A DNA stretch of 64,000 nt from Variovorax dokdonensis (GCF_030316895.1 NZ_JASZYV010000006.1:1-64000); one strand, 5' to 3'; shown: positions 1 through 7,934, counted from the stretch's first letter. Translations and numbers: made by a program. Notes: generated by a model not told the origin, from the sequence alone.

Positions 1-156
1 CAACTGCCCGATCGCCACGCCCGCGATCAAGGTCGCGGTGACTGCACCCAGATTGAATCCGAAGAACTTCTTCGGGCCCAGCCAGAAGCCGAAGGCCAAT
101 GCTGCGAAGAGTCCCAGCTCAGGGTATTGCCGCAAGGTTTGAACGAGCCAATCCAT
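1..156 (-). CDS. AspT/YidE/YbjL-type antiporter, N-terminal fragment
   Basis: The frame starts with ATG at 156 and runs off the left edge, leaving 52 residues. It begins MDWLVQTLRQYPELGLF, followed by a hydrophobic segment, a GFWLGPKKFFGF turn and a second hydrophobic segment ending GVAIGQL. This is the typical start of the aspartate:alanine exchanger family (AspT, YidE, YbjL), inner-membrane antiporters with two membrane halves around TrkA-C domains. Only the first two membrane segments are visible, so substrate cannot be judged. An 18-bp inverted repeat shared with three other local promoters lies about 70 bp upstream (227-244). Confidence 0.75.
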   Translation of the reverse strand, partial: MDWLVQTLRQYPELGLFAALAFGFWLGPKKFFGFNLGAVTATLIAGVAIGQL

Positions 157-226
157 GGGTATGTCTCCTTCGCATCTTCGTGTTTGATCGACACGCGGAA
201 CATACGGCTGGCCTTTGGCGGCGCAA

Positions 227-244
227 ATCCTACTTTGGTCGGAT
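227..244 (-). promoter_or_regulatory. 18-bp inverted-repeat element, copy 1
   Basis: Read on the minus strand this is ATCCGACCAAAGTAGGAT: arms ATCC-AC / GT-GGAT around CAAA, with one mismatch in a 7-bp stem. It lies about 70 bp upstream of the antiporter start at 156 and downstream of the DUF2950 gene. The same element recurs at 2847, 2898 and 6821. I infer an operator for a dimeric regulator. Confidence 0.6.
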
Positions 245-285
245 GCGTGGAAGGGGGCGCGCGGCTTGTTGCCGGGCGTGCGCCA

Positions 286-1176
286 TCACTGATCGGGCAC
301 CTGGGCCTTGCGCCAGCCACCGCTCGGATCGAAGCGAGTCATGGCCCGCGCCGCGGCATCCGTGCCGCTGCCCAGGTCCTTCTCGTACACCACGCCGTCC
401 TGGTTGACGATGAAGCTCATCACGCCCGTCTCGCCGTATCGCACCGGCCACGCCACCAGCGCGAAGCCACTGCGCATGCGCGAGCCGATGAGGTAGCTGC
501 GAGCACCGCCATCGGCGCCCGGGCCCTGCGCCTTGAGGATCTTGAACCGGTAGCCGTGATAGCCCGCGCCAGGTTTGTCGGGCGCGAAGGCCGGTCCCAG
601 CGGGCTCAGCGGTTGGCCGGGTTCCTGCGGCCAGTAGAGACCATCGCGCTTGCCCGGCGAACTGGCGAACTTCTGCGCGTACTCGAGCACGCCGTTGCCA
701 TCGTGATCGACACGCGAATACTCGCGCTGCGCATCCACGTAAGCGAGTACGGCCTGCATCGCCGACAGTTCGTTGCGACCGATGCGGCGCGTCTTCATCA
801 TGTCCGCGCCCGCACGCGGATCGAAGCGCCATCCGCCGCCCACCTTCACGATCGGCACCGCCATGGTCCAGTTGCCTTCGCCGGCTGCCAGCAGCATGCG
901 GCCTTCACCGGCGGGGACGACGCCGTGCTTGTGCGACCAGGCCTCCAGAAAAGCGTAGATGTCTTCGCGGTCGATCTCGTCGGCCGGCACGAAGCGCCGC
1001 CAGTCGTTGCCCAGCACGGTGCGCAGCGCGGCTTCGTCGTTGGTGGCAATGGCATTGGCAAAGGCGTCGGCCGCAGCCTGCGGCGTGTCGTAGACGTGCT
1101 GTGCGGCAGCCGGCAGCCAGACCAACGCCATTGCGGCAATGGCTGCCGCTGCCAGTGTGCGCTGCTTGAGTTGCAT
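286..1176 (-). CDS. Exported DUF2950 family protein
   Basis: A 296-residue protein that starts MQLKQRTLAAAAIAAMALVW and has a signal peptide ending near AAAQ, so it is probably periplasmic. I chose the ATG at 1176 because it opens the signal peptide; an in-frame ATG at 1209 would add 11 polar residues. The body fits DUF2950, with GDG/GNGV-type loops, the GLYWP segment and a C-terminal stretch ending in a YGETGVMSF-like region. The family has no established function. It lies 51 bp behind the DUF3300 gene and is probably co-transcribed with it; these two families are commonly neighbours. Confidence 0.85.
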   Translation of the reverse strand: MQLKQRTLAAAAIAAMALVWLPAAAQHVYDTPQAAADAFANAIATNDEAALRTVLGNDWRRFVPADEIDREDIYAFLEAWSHKHGVVPAGEGRMLLAAGEGNWTMAVPIVKVGGGWRFDPRAGADMMKTRRIGRNELSAMQAVLAYVDAQREYSRVDHDGNGVLEYAQKFASSPGKRDGLYWPQEPGQPLSPLGPAFAPDKPGAGYHGYRFKILKAQGPGADGGARSYLIGSRMRSGFALVAWPVRYGETGVMSFIVNQDGVVYEKDLGSGTDAAARAMTRFDPSGGWRKAQVPDQ

Positions 1177-1227
1177 GGTGCTTCGTCCGGTGATGGGGTT
1201 GAGGTTCATGGCGTGCTCGATCGACGT

Positions 1228-2751
1228 TCAGCGGCGCCCGCCGCCACGGCCGCCACCGCCGCCCATGCGCGCACCGCCACCTCCGCCCCCGCTCATGCGG
1301 GCACCGCCGCCGCCACCACCCCCGCTCATGCGCGCCGAGCCTGCGCCCGCCTGCGATCCGCCGAATGACTGGCGGCTGGCCGCGCCGCGGTCCATCTGGC
1401 GCTGCGTGTCCATCCCGCCGCCAGCGCCACGCAAGGCGTTGTCGCTGGCGCGATTGCTGATCTGCGAGGTTTGTCCGCGGTCGATCCCACCACGATCGCC
1501 GCCGCCCAATCCTCCTGCCGCGCCTGCGCGGTCGCCGCCGCCCAATCCACCGGCCCCACCTGCGCGATCGCCGCCGCCCAGGCCGCCGCGATCGGCGGTG
1601 CCTGCACCGGCGCGGTCACGCGCCGTGCCCTCGGCAGCACGCTGTGCGCGATCGCGCGTGGCCGGGTCGTTGCGAAGGCTTTCGCGGCCGGCCCCAGGGT
1701 CCATGCCACGCTGCTGGAGGGCCGACTGGGCCTGCTGCCGCTGGCTGTCGCGCGCACCGTCATGCCCGCGGAAGTCGGCGCGCTGCTCGGCGCCGGCATT
1801 GCCGCGCTCGTACTTCTGGCGACTGGCCTGGTCGCGGTAGGGCACGTCGCGCCGATTGGCGGCGTTGTGCTGCCAGTTGCTCTGGTTGGCGGAGATCTGG
1901 CGGTTGGTGTTGATGCTGTTGTAGCGGTTGACGTTGACGTTCACGTTGCCGCCGCCCCAGTTGCAGTTGCCCCAGAGAGCACCCACCGCGGCCACGCCGA
2001 CGCCGAAGGCGATGCCGGTGGCCAGCGCGGCGCCTGGATACCAGCCCACCGGCGGTGGGTAGTAGTAGGGCGGATAGGCGGGATAGGGCCAGGCGCCGTA
2101 GACCACGGTCGGGTTGTAGGCGGGCACGTAGACGGTCTGTGGCTGCGCCGGCTCGATCTTGATGACGGTCTGCTGCGTCTGCGGCTCCTGCTCCACGATC
2201 ACCTTCTGCTGCTCATTGGACTTGAGGTTGCCGCTGCGCTGGGCCTGCTGGCGCAGGCGCTGCGTGGAATCGAGCACGTCCTTGGACGAGGCCAGGAAGG
2301 CATCGCCCAGGTTCTGCACCCAATCGGGCTGGTCGCCCATGGTCTGGATCACCTGCGGAAACGCGACCAGCGACTGGACGCTCGGGTCCCACGACTGGGT
2401 TTGCACAGCCTTGACGGCAGCGTCACCCTTCTGGTCGGGGTGGGCCTTGGACCACTTGGCCGCATCCGCCACGTCGGCGGGATAGGTGGCCGCCATCAGC
2501 ACCTGCGACAAGAGGGAGTCGGGGTAGAGCGCGATGGGCGCCATCATCTGGTCGATCTGCTCGCGCGAGAACGCGGGTGCAGTCTGGGCCGTGGCCATCG
2601 CGCAGAACACGAGCGCGAAGAAGCCCGCTGCCATGCGTGCCACGGCCAGCCGGGCCGACAAGAGGCTGCAAAGGCGGAAGAGGCCGAAGAGGCCGAAATT
2701 GGGGCCGCGCAGTCGCGCGGTGCGGCAAAGGTTCGTGATCGGCGCGCTCAT
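1228..2751 (-). CDS. DUF3300 family protein with glycine-rich tail
   Basis: A 507-residue protein. The start at 2751 is preceded by GGAGGTG at good spacing. An N-terminal hydrophobic segment (about residues 38-56, ending ATAQ) looks like a signal peptide or anchor; an internal ATG just before it is an alternative start. The DUF3300 domain covers about residues 60-300, with IALYPDSLLSQVLMA and a YVPAYNPTVVYGAWPYP motif, then a Tyr/Pro-rich and a short hydrophobic Gly/Ala segment. The last third is low complexity, with GGLGGGDR and SGGGGG repeats ending in RGGG. Function is unknown. Two copies of the 18-bp element lie 96-165 bp upstream, and DUF2950 follows. Confidence 0.85.
   Translation of the reverse strand: MSAPITNLCRTARLRGPNFGLFGLFRLCSLLSARLAVARMAAGFFALVFCAMATAQTAPAFSREQIDQMMAPIALYPDSLLSQVLMAATYPADVADAAKWSKAHPDQKGDAAVKAVQTQSWDPSVQSLVAFPQVIQTMGDQPDWVQNLGDAFLASSKDVLDSTQRLRQQAQRSGNLKSNEQQKVIVEQEPQTQQTVIKIEPAQPQTVYVPAYNPTVVYGAWPYPAYPPYYYPPPVGWYPGAALATGIAFGVGVAAVGALWGNCNWGGGNVNVNVNRYNSINTNRQISANQSNWQHNAANRRDVPYRDQASRQKYERGNAGAEQRADFRGHDGARDSQRQQAQSALQQRGMDPGAGRESLRNDPATRDRAQRAAEGTARDRAGAGTADRGGLGGGDRAGGAGGLGGGDRAGAAGGLGGGDRGGIDRGQTSQISNRASDNALRGAGGGMDTQRQMDRGAASRQSFGGSQAGAGSARMSGGGGGGGARMSGGGGGGARMGGGGGRGGGRR
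1252..1335. repeat. Coding tandem repeat, poly-glycine tail of DUF3300 protein
   Basis: Near-repeats of a CCGCC/CCACC-rich unit encode SGGGGG-ARM blocks at the C-terminus of the DUF3300 protein. The ARM spacer occurs three times. Such sequence is prone to slippage, so length may vary between strains. Confidence 0.6.
1491..1601. repeat. Coding tandem repeat, GGLGGGDR units
   Basis: Three imperfect copies of a unit encoding GGLGGGDRAG inside the DUF3300 gene. Each copy carries the string CGATCGCCGCCGCCCA or a close variant. It sits in the disordered C-terminal third of the protein. Confidence 0.6.
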
Positions 2752-2846
2752 TCGTTCACCTCCATGCTCGTATGGCCAGGGCCATTGCGCGGGCTCCGCG
2801 GACAGAGCGCGCGCGTCAAGGGTAGGGGCGCGACCGTGCCTCGGCC

Positions 2847-2864
2847 ATCGCACCAAAGTTGGAT
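2847..2864 (+). promoter_or_regulatory. 18-bp inverted-repeat element, copy 2
   Basis: ATCGCACCAAAGTTGGAT, the most diverged copy, in the divergent region between the DUF3300 gene (start 2751) and the RRM-like gene (start 3019). It lies 96 bp from the DUF3300 start. The flank CTCGGCCATC is shared with copy 4. Confidence 0.55.
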
Positions 2865-2897
2865 GGCGCAGCATGCGAAAGCGGGCGGGCCACGGCT

Positions 2898-2915
2898 ATC
2901 CGACCAAAGTAGGGG
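2898..2915 (+). promoter_or_regulatory. 18-bp inverted-repeat element, copy 3
   Basis: ATCCGACCAAAGTAGGGG, 33 bp from copy 2 and about 104 bp upstream of the RRM-like gene. Two sites in one divergent promoter region fit cooperative or bidirectional control. This is inference. Confidence 0.55.
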
Positions 2916-3018
2916 TTTGCTCGCAGCGCGCGCAGCGCTAGCGTTGCATGTCCCATCTGGGCAGGGATGCACCCCGCCCCTGGCCGCAGAGGGCGCCCCT
3001 AGCCTGGAGGAAAAGCGC

Positions 3019-3264
3019 ATGCAGCAGATCCACATCGTCATCGGAAACCTGCCGGACGACGTCACCGAAGAGGGCATCCGCGAGGCGCTCAGCAGCTTCG
3101 CGCAGGCCGACAAGATCCGGCTGGCCAAGGAAAGCGGCACGCCCACGGCCCTGATCGACGTCGATCTGCCGCGTGCGCAGGCGGAGACACTGGCCGGGCG
3201 CATCAACGGCCGTTCCTACCAGGGCCGCGTGCTGCGCGCCTGGGTGCCCAAGATGGATTGGTAG
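3019..3264 (+). CDS. Small RRM-like RNA-binding protein
   Basis: An 81-residue protein starting at ATG 3019 behind GGAGGAAAAGCGC. It opens with IHIVIGNLP, a good RNP2-like first strand, followed by a helix (DVTEEGIREAL) and later strands GTPTALIDVDLP and RVLRAWVP, giving the beta-alpha-beta-beta-alpha-beta order of an RNA recognition motif. The third-strand RNP1 aromatics are weak, so RNA binding is less certain than the fold. The frame overlaps the TTG start of the next gene by 7 bp, implying translational coupling. It sits behind two copies of the 18-bp element. Confidence 0.65.
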   Translation: MQQIHIVIGNLPDDVTEEGIREALSSFAQADKIRLAKESGTPTALIDVDLPRAQAETLAGRINGRSYQGRVLRAWVPKMDW

Positions 3265-4322
3265 CGAGCCGCAAATTGGACTTGACTGGCCTCTTCGAGC
3301 GCGTTGCCGGTGCCTTGTTCGGCAGCGGACGAGCAGCGCCGGACGACGAGCAGGAGCGCCAACTCGTGGGGGACATGATCGAACTGGTGGTCGAGACTGT
3401 CGAGCCGCGCATCCGCTTGCAGGCGCGCTATGCCGACAAGCTCGCGCCGTGCGTGCGCACCACCATCGCCTACCTTCGAGAACTGGGCAGCCGGCCGATG
3501 GCGCCAGTGACGCTCGCGCGCGCCGCCTGGCGCGACGATCCCTGCGTCAACGCGTACTTCGCCGCGGCGGACGACGTGCCCGCCCTACTCGGGCGCACGC
3601 GCGAACTGCGCGACTACTTTTCCGACCCGGGCCATGCGGCCCAGGAGTCCGCCTTTGCACTCCTGGCGATGAAATACGAAGAACGCAAGGTGCTGGCACC
3701 GCGTCAGCGGGGCGACCAGGTGGAACACGACGTGGCGCAGGTCACGGTCAGCTTCTCCGGCCATCGGCTCGTGGCGCCGGCCGACTCGCTGGAGCGCACC
3801 CGGCTGGAGGTCGGCCATCGCCTGATCAAACGGCTGGCGCATGTGGCGCTGTCTCGCATCGTCCAGCAAGACATGAAGGCCAGCGAACTGAACGAGCGCA
3901 AGGCATGGCTGGCGGCCCGCCTGCGCCTGGTGAAGCTGGCTTCCGGAAGCGCGGTGGGCCTGCTCGACGACACGCCCGAAAACCGAACACAGATCGCCGC
4001 GCTGGAACGAGAGTTGAAAGATACAGTGCACGAGTACATCGAGGTCAAGGCGGGCGTCGCCACGCTGGACGCTTTCGTGCGCCAGATCGTGTCGGTGTTT
4101 TCCAATCCGGCGCAGCACGTGGGCCTGCGCCAGACGCCGCAGCACCTGACCCGGCTGGGCGTGCGCGTGGAAGGCGAGTATTCGGGCCCGGTCAACGATT
4201 TCGTGCTGACGGAGTTGGACATGGGCGCTGGCCGCAGCGTTGCCATCGCGATCGCCCATTGCCCGCGCGCCGAAATGCCGCCCGAAGAAGACCTGCTCGC
4301 CAAGGCCGAGCGCTTTCTGTAG
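3258..4322 (+). CDS. Conserved hypothetical protein (354 aa), TTG start
   Basis: I do not recognise this gene. The frame opens with TTG at 3258, inside the end of the RRM-like gene, and gives a soluble, mostly helical protein with no signal peptide or membrane segment. Visible features are an acidic N-terminal region (DDEQERQLVGDMIELVVETVEPR), many Arg/Glu-rich helices and a more beta-like C-terminus (GVRVEGEYSGPVNDFVLTELDMG). It lies between the RRM-like gene and a lone receiver gene 11 bp downstream, so it may belong to the same signalling operon. Coding is supported by length, codon pattern and tight packing; function is unknown. Confidence 0.7.
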   Translation: MVASRKLDLTGLFERVAGALFGSGRAAPDDEQERQLVGDMIELVVETVEPRIRLQARYADKLAPCVRTTIAYLRELGSRPMAPVTLARAAWRDDPCVNAYFAAADDVPALLGRTRELRDYFSDPGHAAQESAFALLAMKYEERKVLAPRQRGDQVEHDVAQVTVSFSGHRLVAPADSLERTRLEVGHRLIKRLAHVALSRIVQQDMKASELNERKAWLAARLRLVKLASGSAVGLLDDTPENRTQIAALERELKDTVHEYIEVKAGVATLDAFVRQIVSVFSNPAQHVGLRQTPQHLTRLGVRVEGEYSGPVNDFVLTELDMGAGRSVAIAIAHCPRAEMPPEEDLLAKAERFL

Positions 4323-4333
4323 CAGGCTTTGAT

Positions 4334-4765
4334 ATGCCCCAACCTGACGGACTTCGCATCGTCTACATCGTGGATGAGGATGTCCCGGTGCGTGAAGCGC
4401 TGGCCCGCCTCATCGACTCGTCAGGGCTCGAAGCGCGTCCTTGCACGTCGCTCGAAGAGTTCCTGCAGCAGGCGCATGGCATACGCGTGGCCTGCGTGCT
4501 GCTCGACGTGACGCGCGCCCACGACAGCGACCTGGCGCTGCGCACGGCGTTGCAGTCAGTAGCCAGCAAGCTGCCGGTGATCGGGCTTTCGTCCAGCGAC
4601 GACCCGGCGGTGCGCCATCTGGCCCGCGATCTGGGCGTGCGTTCGTTCTTCCAGAAGCCGGTGGACGGCGCGGCCTTGCTCGACAGCATCGACTGGCTCA
4701 TGCACGGCGACTGGCGCGGGAAGGGCGGGGCGGCGCCTGGCGCGCCCCCTTTGTCGAGGGCTTGA
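4334..4765 (+). CDS. Stand-alone response-regulator receiver protein
   Basis: A 143-residue single-domain receiver. It has the acidic pocket in YIVDEDVPVREAL, a phospho-acceptor Asp in VACVLLDVTR (residue about 59), the Ser of GLSSSDD in place of the usual Thr/Ser switch, and the conserved Lys in FFQKPVDG. No output domain follows; the last 15 residues are Gly/Pro/Ala rich. It starts 11 bp after the unknown gene and precedes the fused sensor-regulator. It could act as a phosphate sink or shuttle for that protein, which is inference. Confidence 0.85.
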   Translation: MPQPDGLRIVYIVDEDVPVREALARLIDSSGLEARPCTSLEEFLQQAHGIRVACVLLDVTRAHDSDLALRTALQSVASKLPVIGLSSSDDPAVRHLARDLGVRSFFQKPVDGAALLDSIDWLMHGDWRGKGGAAPGAPPLSRA

Positions 4766-4791
4766 CATAGTTAACGTTAAGTGACGATTAT
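4762..4791 (+). promoter_or_regulatory. Candidate sigma-70 promoter with TTAACGTTAA palindrome
   Basis: TTGACA at 4762-4767 is a perfect -35 hexamer, followed after 18 bp by GATTAT (4786-4791, four of six matches). Between them lies the perfect 10-bp palindrome TTAACGTTAA (4771-4780). The AT-rich patch stands out in this GC-rich region. It argues that the kinase gene starts at ATG 4829 rather than at GTG 4781, which would lie inside the promoter. Confidence 0.45.
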
Positions 4792-4828
4792 TCGTGCCAC
4801 TCACGACCCGAAGCGAGGAGGGGTGCGT

Positions 4829-6835
4829 ATGGGCCGCTTGCCGGCTGCCGCTGCAGTGCAACACGCCGCGGCGGGCGATCTGTCTCATTCTTTGCACGAT
4901 CGTGCCGAGTTCGAGAGTCTGTTGATCGGTATTTCCGAGCGCATGGGCGAGATCGTCGACGGCGATTTCCTCGTGGGCGTCGAGGCGTCGTTGAGGCAAC
5001 TCATCGACTACCTGGGCTACGACCGCTGCACCTTCTCCGAATTCATCGCTGGCGACTACTTGAACGTGTTGTGTTCGGTCGGCGCTGGTGACGTGCCGCC
5101 GTTGCCGCGCGGGCGTTTCGACCGGCGGCTGCCGTGGTTCCTGTCGCAGTTGCGCTCGGGCCAGGTGGTCCAGATGGTCCGGCTGCCCGAAGACCTGCCG
5201 CCCGAGGCCGCCGACGAACTGGCGCATGTGATTTCGATGGGCCTCTTGTCCCATCTGTCGATTCCGCTGCACATGGGCGGGCGGGTGACGGCTGTGCTGT
5301 CTTTCGCCGCTTTCCGCCAGCACCGCGAATGGTCGATGACGGTGGCTGCGCGCTTGAAGATGGTGGGGCAGTTCCTGGCAGGCCTGCTGGCGCTGGCGCG
5401 GTCGGGCGAAGAGGTGCGCCACTTGCGCGAGCGCATCTGGCATGCCGATCGGGTGCAGCGCCTGAGCACCCTCAGCGCCGCCATTGCGCACCAGGTCAAC
5501 CAGCCACTGGCGGCCATCCTCAGCAATGCGCAGGCCGGGCTGCGCTACATCGAGCGGGGCAATGCGAGCCCGGTGGTCATGCGCGAAGTGCTCGAAGCGG
5601 TGGAGCGCGAGGAGAAGCGCGCCGCGCAGACCATTCGCGCGATGCGTTCGCTGATGAAACGCGAGGACACCCGCTGCGAGCGTTTCGAACTGGCCGGCGC
5701 ATTGGAAGAGGTGCTGCGCCTCCTGGGCGCCGAACTGCAGTCGCAGGGAATACGGGTGCAGACGCGCTTCGACCGTTCCTGCCAGGTGTCGGGCGACCGG
5801 ACGCAGCTGGAGCAGGTGCTGCTCAACCTGATGTTCAACGCAGCGGCGGCGATGCAGGGCTGCCAGCCGGCAGACCGCTTGATCACGGTGGAGGTGTCGC
5901 GCGGCGCGCCCGGCAAGGTGCTGGTCAAGGTGAGCGACGCCGGCCAGGGCATCGCAGCCCGTGACCTGGAGACCATCTTCGAGCCTTTCTGGACCACGCG
6001 CCAGGAAGGGCTGGGCCTGGGGCTGGCCATCTGCCGCTCCATCGTGGAGACGCACAACGGGCGGATCTGGGGCAAGTCCAGCCTCGGCCATGGCACGACG
6101 TTCCATGTGGAGCTGCCGCTGGCGGACGCCGAGAAGCCGAAGTCTCAGGTGCAGGCACCGATGCCGGCGCGCATCGTCACCGCCCAGCACGAAGCGTCGC
6201 CCACCGAGCCGGCCGCGCCGCTGGTGTGCGTGGTGGACGACGATGGCGGCGTGCGCGAAAGCCTCGTCCGGTTGTTGGACGAGGCCGGCTGGTCCACGAC
6301 GAGCTATGCCTCGGCCGACGAGTTCCTCGCCGAGCCGCCCGAGGGCGATGTGGCTTGTCTGGTGCTCGACATGCGGATGCCGGGTATTTCGGGGCCGCAG
6401 TTGCAACAGCAACTCGTGGAAAACGGGATCTCGGCGCCCGTCATCTTCGTCACCGGGCACGGCGATGTGGCGGCCGGCATCGACGCCATGAAGCTGGGCG
6501 CCGTGGACTTCCTCGAAAAGCCGGTCGATGAGGCGGTCTTGCTGGCCGCGGTGCAGCGAGCGTGCGACAGGCACGCCGCCGTTGCCGCGCAGGCGCAGGT
6601 GCTGGCCGGGGCAAGACAGCGCATGGCGCTGCTTTCGTCGCGCGAGCGCGAGATCGTCGGCCACGTGGTCAGGGGAAGGCTGAACAAGCAGATCGCGGCG
6701 GACCTTGGCATCTCGGAGCAGACCGTCAAGCAGCACCGGGGCCGGGTGATGGAAAAAATGGGCGTGCGGTCTCTGGCCGACCTGGTACGCGCCTGCGAGG
6801 CCGCCGGAGTCGGCTCGGCCATCCCACCAAAGTAG
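4829..6835 (+). CDS. Single-chain sensor kinase-receiver-LuxR HTH protein (FixL/FixJ-like fusion)
   Basis: A 668-residue protein. The ATG at 4829 follows GAGGAGG at good spacing. Residues about 30-190 resemble a GAF sensor domain. A HisKA helix carries the phospho-acceptor in AAIAHQVNQPLAAI (His about 221), followed by HATPase boxes: N box near 332, DAGQGIA near 370 and GLGLGLAICRS near 394. A receiver follows (VVDDDGG near 468, phospho-Asp about 514 in LVLDMRMPG, Lys in LEKPVD), then a LuxR/FixJ helix-turn-helix at about 605-660 (SSREREIVGHVV, NKQIAADLGISEQTVKQH). No membrane segment is seen, so it is cytosolic. Normally this output module is a separate FixJ/StyR-type protein. The kinase could therefore phosphorylate and activate its own DNA-binding end. 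Confidence 0.9.
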   Translation: MGRLPAAAAVQHAAAGDLSHSLHDRAEFESLLIGISERMGEIVDGDFLVGVEASLRQLIDYLGYDRCTFSEFIAGDYLNVLCSVGAGDVPPLPRGRFDRRLPWFLSQLRSGQVVQMVRLPEDLPPEAADELAHVISMGLLSHLSIPLHMGGRVTAVLSFAAFRQHREWSMTVAARLKMVGQFLAGLLALARSGEEVRHLRERIWHADRVQRLSTLSAAIAHQVNQPLAAILSNAQAGLRYIERGNASPVVMREVLEAVEREEKRAAQTIRAMRSLMKREDTRCERFELAGALEEVLRLLGAELQSQGIRVQTRFDRSCQVSGDRTQLEQVLLNLMFNAAAAMQGCQPADRLITVEVSRGAPGKVLVKVSDAGQGIAARDLETIFEPFWTTRQEGLGLGLAICRSIVETHNGRIWGKSSLGHGTTFHVELPLADAEKPKSQVQAPMPARIVTAQHEASPTEPAAPLVCVVDDDGGVRESLVRLLDEAGWSTTSYASADEFLAEPPEGDVACLVLDMRMPGISGPQLQQQLVENGISAPVIFVTGHGDVAAGIDAMKLGAVDFLEKPVDEAVLLAAVQRACDRHAAVAAQAQVLAGARQRMALLSSREREIVGHVVRGRLNKQIAADLGISEQTVKQHRGRVMEKMGVRSLADLVRACEAAGVGSAIPPK

Positions 6836-6838
6836 GAT
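6821..6838 (+). promoter_or_regulatory. 18-bp inverted-repeat element, copy 4
   Basis: ATCCCACCAAAGTAGGAT overlaps the last codons and the TAG stop of the fused kinase gene and lies 62 bp upstream of the PPK2 start. It matches the consensus of copies 1-3. Its position fits an operator for the PPK2 promoter. Confidence 0.6.
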
Positions 6839-6899
6839 GGGCCGCGATGTAGGACTGCGCTACGTTCGAACGATGAAGCAAGCCAAGCGCGAGGACGCA

Positions 6900-7805
6900 A
6901 TGACGCAGAAAACCAGGCCGGGCCAGCAGCACAGCGACGAAATCACAGTTGAAGACGGCGAGGCGGAAGCGCGGCCAGACAAGGGCAAACGGGGTGCAGC
7001 CAAGGCCGAGGCCGACGGCAAGAAGCCCAAACCCCGGCTCGGCCGCAAGGACTACGAGGCGGAGCTGGAGCGCCTGCATGGCGAACTGGTCAAGCTGCAG
7101 CAATGGGTGGTCCACAAGGGTCTGAAGGTGTGCGTGGTGTTCGAGGGGCGCGACGGCGCAGGCAAGGGCGGCACCATCAAGGCGATCACCGAACGGGTCA
7201 GCCCCCGCGTGTTCCGCGTGGTCGCGCTGCCGGCGCCGACCGAGCGCGAGAAGAGCCAGATGTACGTGCAGCGCTACCTGCCGCACCTGCCAGCCGCCGG
7301 CGAGGTCGTGATCTTCGATCGCAGCTGGTACAACCGCGCCGGCGTCGAGCGGGTGATGGGTTTTTGCACTGAGGCGATGGCCAAGGAGTTCCTGCGCGCC
7401 GTGCCGCTGGTCGAGCAGGCCATCATCGACTCGGGTGTCATCCTGCTCAAGTACTGGCTGGAGGTGAGCCCCGAGGAGCAGACCCGCCGGCTCGAATCGC
7501 GAATCGATGATCCGCGCAAGGTCTGGAAGCTCTCGCCGATGGACATCAAGTCGTACACCCGCTGGAACGACTATTCGAAGGCCCGCGACGACATGTTCTC
7601 CGCCACCGACACCGACCTGTCGCCCTGGAACGTGGCGCGCTCGGACGACAAGCGCCGCGCTCGGCTGAACATCATCACGCACCTGCTGGCACACGTGCCC
7701 TACGGCGAGGTCAAGCGCGAAAAGGTCAAGCTGCCAAAGCGCCACAAGCTCGACAGTCACCGCAAGTCGGAACACCCCATCCGCTATGTCGAGGAGCGGT
7801 TCTGA
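6900..7805 (+). CDS. ppk2: Polyphosphate kinase 2 (PPK2)
   Basis: A 301-residue PPK2-family kinase, which transfers phosphate between polyphosphate and nucleotides. The P-loop GRDGAGKGG is at about residues 77-85, with the lid/Walker B region FDRSWYNRAGVERVMGF and the KVWKLSPMD segment typical of the family. The first 55 residues are charged and probably disordered, as in longer class I members. I chose ATG 6900 (GAGGA upstream) over an in-frame ATG at 6873 that lacks a ribosome site. Copy 4 of the 18-bp element lies upstream, linking polyphosphate metabolism to the adjacent sensor-regulator. The direction of the reaction cannot be told from sequence. Confidence 0.92.
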   Translation: MTQKTRPGQQHSDEITVEDGEAEARPDKGKRGAAKAEADGKKPKPRLGRKDYEAELERLHGELVKLQQWVVHKGLKVCVVFEGRDGAGKGGTIKAITERVSPRVFRVVALPAPTEREKSQMYVQRYLPHLPAAGEVVIFDRSWYNRAGVERVMGFCTEAMAKEFLRAVPLVEQAIIDSGVILLKYWLEVSPEEQTRRLESRIDDPRKVWKLSPMDIKSYTRWNDYSKARDDMFSATDTDLSPWNVARSDDKRRARLNIITHLLAHVPYGEVKREKVKLPKRHKLDSHRKSEHPIRYVEERF

Positions 7806-7934
7806 GAGGCCGGGCGTTCTTGGTGGCGGCCGGCCGAAGGCAAACGCGCCAAACGCTCGCCTGCGCGGCCACAGGTGCGGGCTCGAGTTCTGGCGTCGGT
7901 CGATGCCATCGTGTTCAGTTCTTCCCATGAAATC

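Noticed and set aside
1252-1601. Possible CRISPR or intergenic repeat array
   Set aside because: The repeats lie in frame inside the DUF3300 gene and encode glycine-rich units with no unique spacers.
1471-3018. Long plus-strand frame opposite the DUF3300 gene leading into the RRM-like gene
   Set aside because: Only the last 81 codons have a ribosome site and a domain. The upstream part is antisense to the DUF3300 gene with its Tyr/Pro and Gly repeats.
4781-4828. GTG at 4781 as start of the fused kinase
   Set aside because: It lies inside the TTGACA...GATTAT promoter candidate and lacks a ribosome site, while ATG 4829 follows GAGGAGG.
4556-6736. Very long open frame on the minus strand opposite the fused kinase
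   Set aside because: Its His/Arg/Gly-rich translation has no domain logic and mirrors the coding strand; the plus-strand kinase has all catalytic motifs. High GC makes such antisense frames common.
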